A stretch of 5,786 nt of DNA from the NCBI GenBank assembly GCA_019322385.1, contig JAHWIS010000094.1:1-5786 (forward strand), read 5' to 3'. This DNA is from Candidatus Woesearchaeota archaeon (GTDB lineage Archaea > Nanobdellota > Nanobdellia > Woesearchaeales > UBA11576). Under the pieces are notes generated by a model. The model searched no databases. It had not been told where the DNA came from and was given only the letters and a program-made list of their open reading frames with translations. This document shows, one piece after another, positions 4,896 to 5,786 of the stretch (its first letter is position 1; each line of letters opens with the position of its first letter). The translations under genes were made by a program, and so were the position numbers.

Positions 4896-5291
4896 ATGGA
4901 CATAGAACTTATCCAGGCGATCAAGAATTCAGCATATGTGCTATGCAGCTCTATTCTGATAAGCGGTACATTCCTGTATATAGCAGAAAAGATCAGATCA
5001 GGGAAAAAAAGAGATTCAATTGGACCGATGCAGCGGTTAGATCTCTTAATCATGGAGAATACTATCAAGTACGAGTATGAGCGCTGCCAAGACATAAGCA
5101 ACCCTCACAAGCAGACAAGGCTATACCACGCACTTGGTGTTCTTGACAGCATATTGAAGGACGAGGCACCTCTTGATCAGAGAAATTTTGAACAAGTGCA
5201 AAGTGTTTACAGAGAATTCGAGCTTGATAAAAGGGTCCCGCTTATGATGGCTGAAAGGAGAGCTGCTCAGGCACAGCGCCATTCACCGTAG
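4896..5291 (+). CDS. Small single-pass membrane protein of unknown function, 131 aa
   Basis: The frame is open from 4692, but sequence upstream of 4896 overlaps the divergent 246-aa gene and the promoters. ATG 4896 (MDIELIQAIKN) fits a leaderless start. One hydrophobic segment, about residues 12-31 (SAYVLCSSILISGTFLYIAE), is followed by a basic stretch KIRSGKKR. This predicts a membrane anchor with the C-terminal 95 residues in the cytoplasm by the positive-inside rule. That part looks helical: MQRLDLLIMENTIKYEYERC, then TRLYHALGVLDSILKDE, FEQVQSVYREFELDKR and a basic tail (MMAERRAAQAQRHSP). I recognise no family or catalytic motif. It is divergent from the 246-aa gene (112 bp between starts), and its last 50 bp overlap the convergent sugar-kinase gene. 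A role as a membrane partner of a neighbour is possible but unsupported beyond position. Confidence 0.7.
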   Translation: MDIELIQAIKNSAYVLCSSILISGTFLYIAEKIRSGKKRDSIGPMQRLDLLIMENTIKYEYERCQDISNPHKQTRLYHALGVLDSILKDEAPLDQRNFEQVQSVYREFELDKRVPLMMAERRAAQAQRHSP

Positions 5292-5786
5292 CCACTTTTG
5301 CTGCAACTGAAACACAATACTCAAGCATCTTCTTCTCATCAAGACCTTTCAAAAGAGAATAAGCTATTGCTGCAGTGAATGCATCTCCGCAGCCGGTTGT
5401 GTCAACAACCTCTACTGAAGGAGCAGGCACTTGGAGCATTGAATCCTTGGTAAACAGCACAGCTCCTTTCTCACCCATTGTGATAAAGATATACTTCAGG
5501 TTATGCTCACCTAACAATTCCAATGCGCAGCTTCTATCATCCCCTGTATGACCATAAGCCTGCTTGACCATCGCAACCTCATCCTCATTGAGCTTAAGCA
5601 CATCCGCGTATTTCACAGACTCCTTGAACAATGGCTCCCAGTCGTATATCGATTCCCTGTAATTGAAGTCATATATCTTCATTCCCTTGAAATCCTGCAG
5701 TATCTTCATCAAAGTACTGCGAGAAACCTCATTCCTCTGCGACAGCGTGCCATAGCAGAGGAATTTTGCACCGGCAACCGCCTCAG
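5242..5786 (-). CDS. PfkB-family carbohydrate kinase, fructokinase-like (5' end outside window)
   Basis: The C-terminal 181 or so residues of a ribokinase/PfkB-fold sugar kinase are present; the family is usually about 290-320 aa, so roughly 110-140 N-terminal residues are missing. The frame continues to the right edge, and the TTG at 5712 is internal. Seen in order: FLCYGTLSQRNEVSR (fructokinase-like YGTLxQR), IYDFNYRESIYDW (usual DxNxR strand), DVLKLNEDE (the KxNxxE motif), FITMGEKGAVLF (TxGxxG) and VVDTTGCGDAFTAAIAYSLLKG. The last is PfkB signature 2, with the anion hole and the catalytic Asp at codon 5383-5385; Cys replaces the more common Ala of GAGD. These indicate an ATP-dependent cytoplasmic kinase. 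The sugar (fructose, ribose, nucleoside or other) cannot be told because most substrate-binding residues are outside the window. The 3' end overlaps the convergent 131-aa gene by 50 bp. Confidence 0.95.
   Translation of the reverse strand, partial: EAVAGAKFLCYGTLSQRNEVSRSTLMKILQDFKGMKIYDFNYRESIYDWEPLFKESVKYADVLKLNEDEVAMVKQAYGHTGDDRSCALELLGEHNLKYIFITMGEKGAVLFTKDSMLQVPAPSVEVVDTTGCGDAFTAAIAYSLLKGLDEKKMLEYCVSVAAKVATVNGAVPEQLSFQPS

Noticed and set aside
4829..5101. Minus-strand 90-aa frame antisense to the 131-aa gene
   Set aside because: It overlaps the promoter box and lacks its own promoter. The opposing frame has a well-placed TATA, a clear membrane segment and a basic flank.

Overview
The window looks archaeal, probably from a DPANN-type lineage (Woesearchaeota/Pacearchaeota-like). 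The domain call rests on promoters with a purine-rich BRE next to a TTTATATA- or TTTAAATA-type TATA box, and on four genes whose ATG lies 25-27 nt from the TATA centre, as expected for leaderless mRNAs. The lineage call is weaker. It rests on the style of the large cysteine-rich exported-type protein (CCGDD, DCGNNGIC), on dense gene packing, and on many short genes I cannot assign.

Layout. (1) 2-1957 (+): the 3' part of a large cysteine-rich, probably extracellular protein with one canonical calcium-loop motif; its start lies outside the window. (2) 1961-2390 (-): a HicBA-type toxin-antitoxin pair, antitoxin first, overlapping by 20 nt. Its stop lies 3 nt from the stop of the first gene. (3) 2391-2608: a 218-bp AT-rich gap holding the hicB promoter and a cluster of five TTCNGAA heptamers that includes a perfect 8-bp-arm palindrome. 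(4) 2609-3637 (-): a predicted secreted lipoprotein with Ig-like regions and the only good Shine-Dalgarno leader seen here. (5) 3769-4101 (+): a 110-aa protein of unknown function. (6) 4043-4783 (-): a 246-aa soluble protein of unknown function. (7) 4896-5291 (+): a 131-aa protein with one N-terminal membrane segment. (8) 5242-5786 (-): the C-terminal part of a PfkB-family sugar kinase that continues beyond the window.

Genes 4-7 form two divergent pairs. Each divergent intergenic region carries a near-identical 38-bp box (3691-3728 and 4806-4843). The box contains the BRE/TATA of the minus-strand gene plus an 18-19-bp upstream element, so the four genes may be co-regulated. This is the most interesting signal in the window. 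All three convergent junctions either overlap (59 and 50 bp) or nearly touch (3 bp). No tRNA, rRNA, CRISPR array or insertion sequence was seen.
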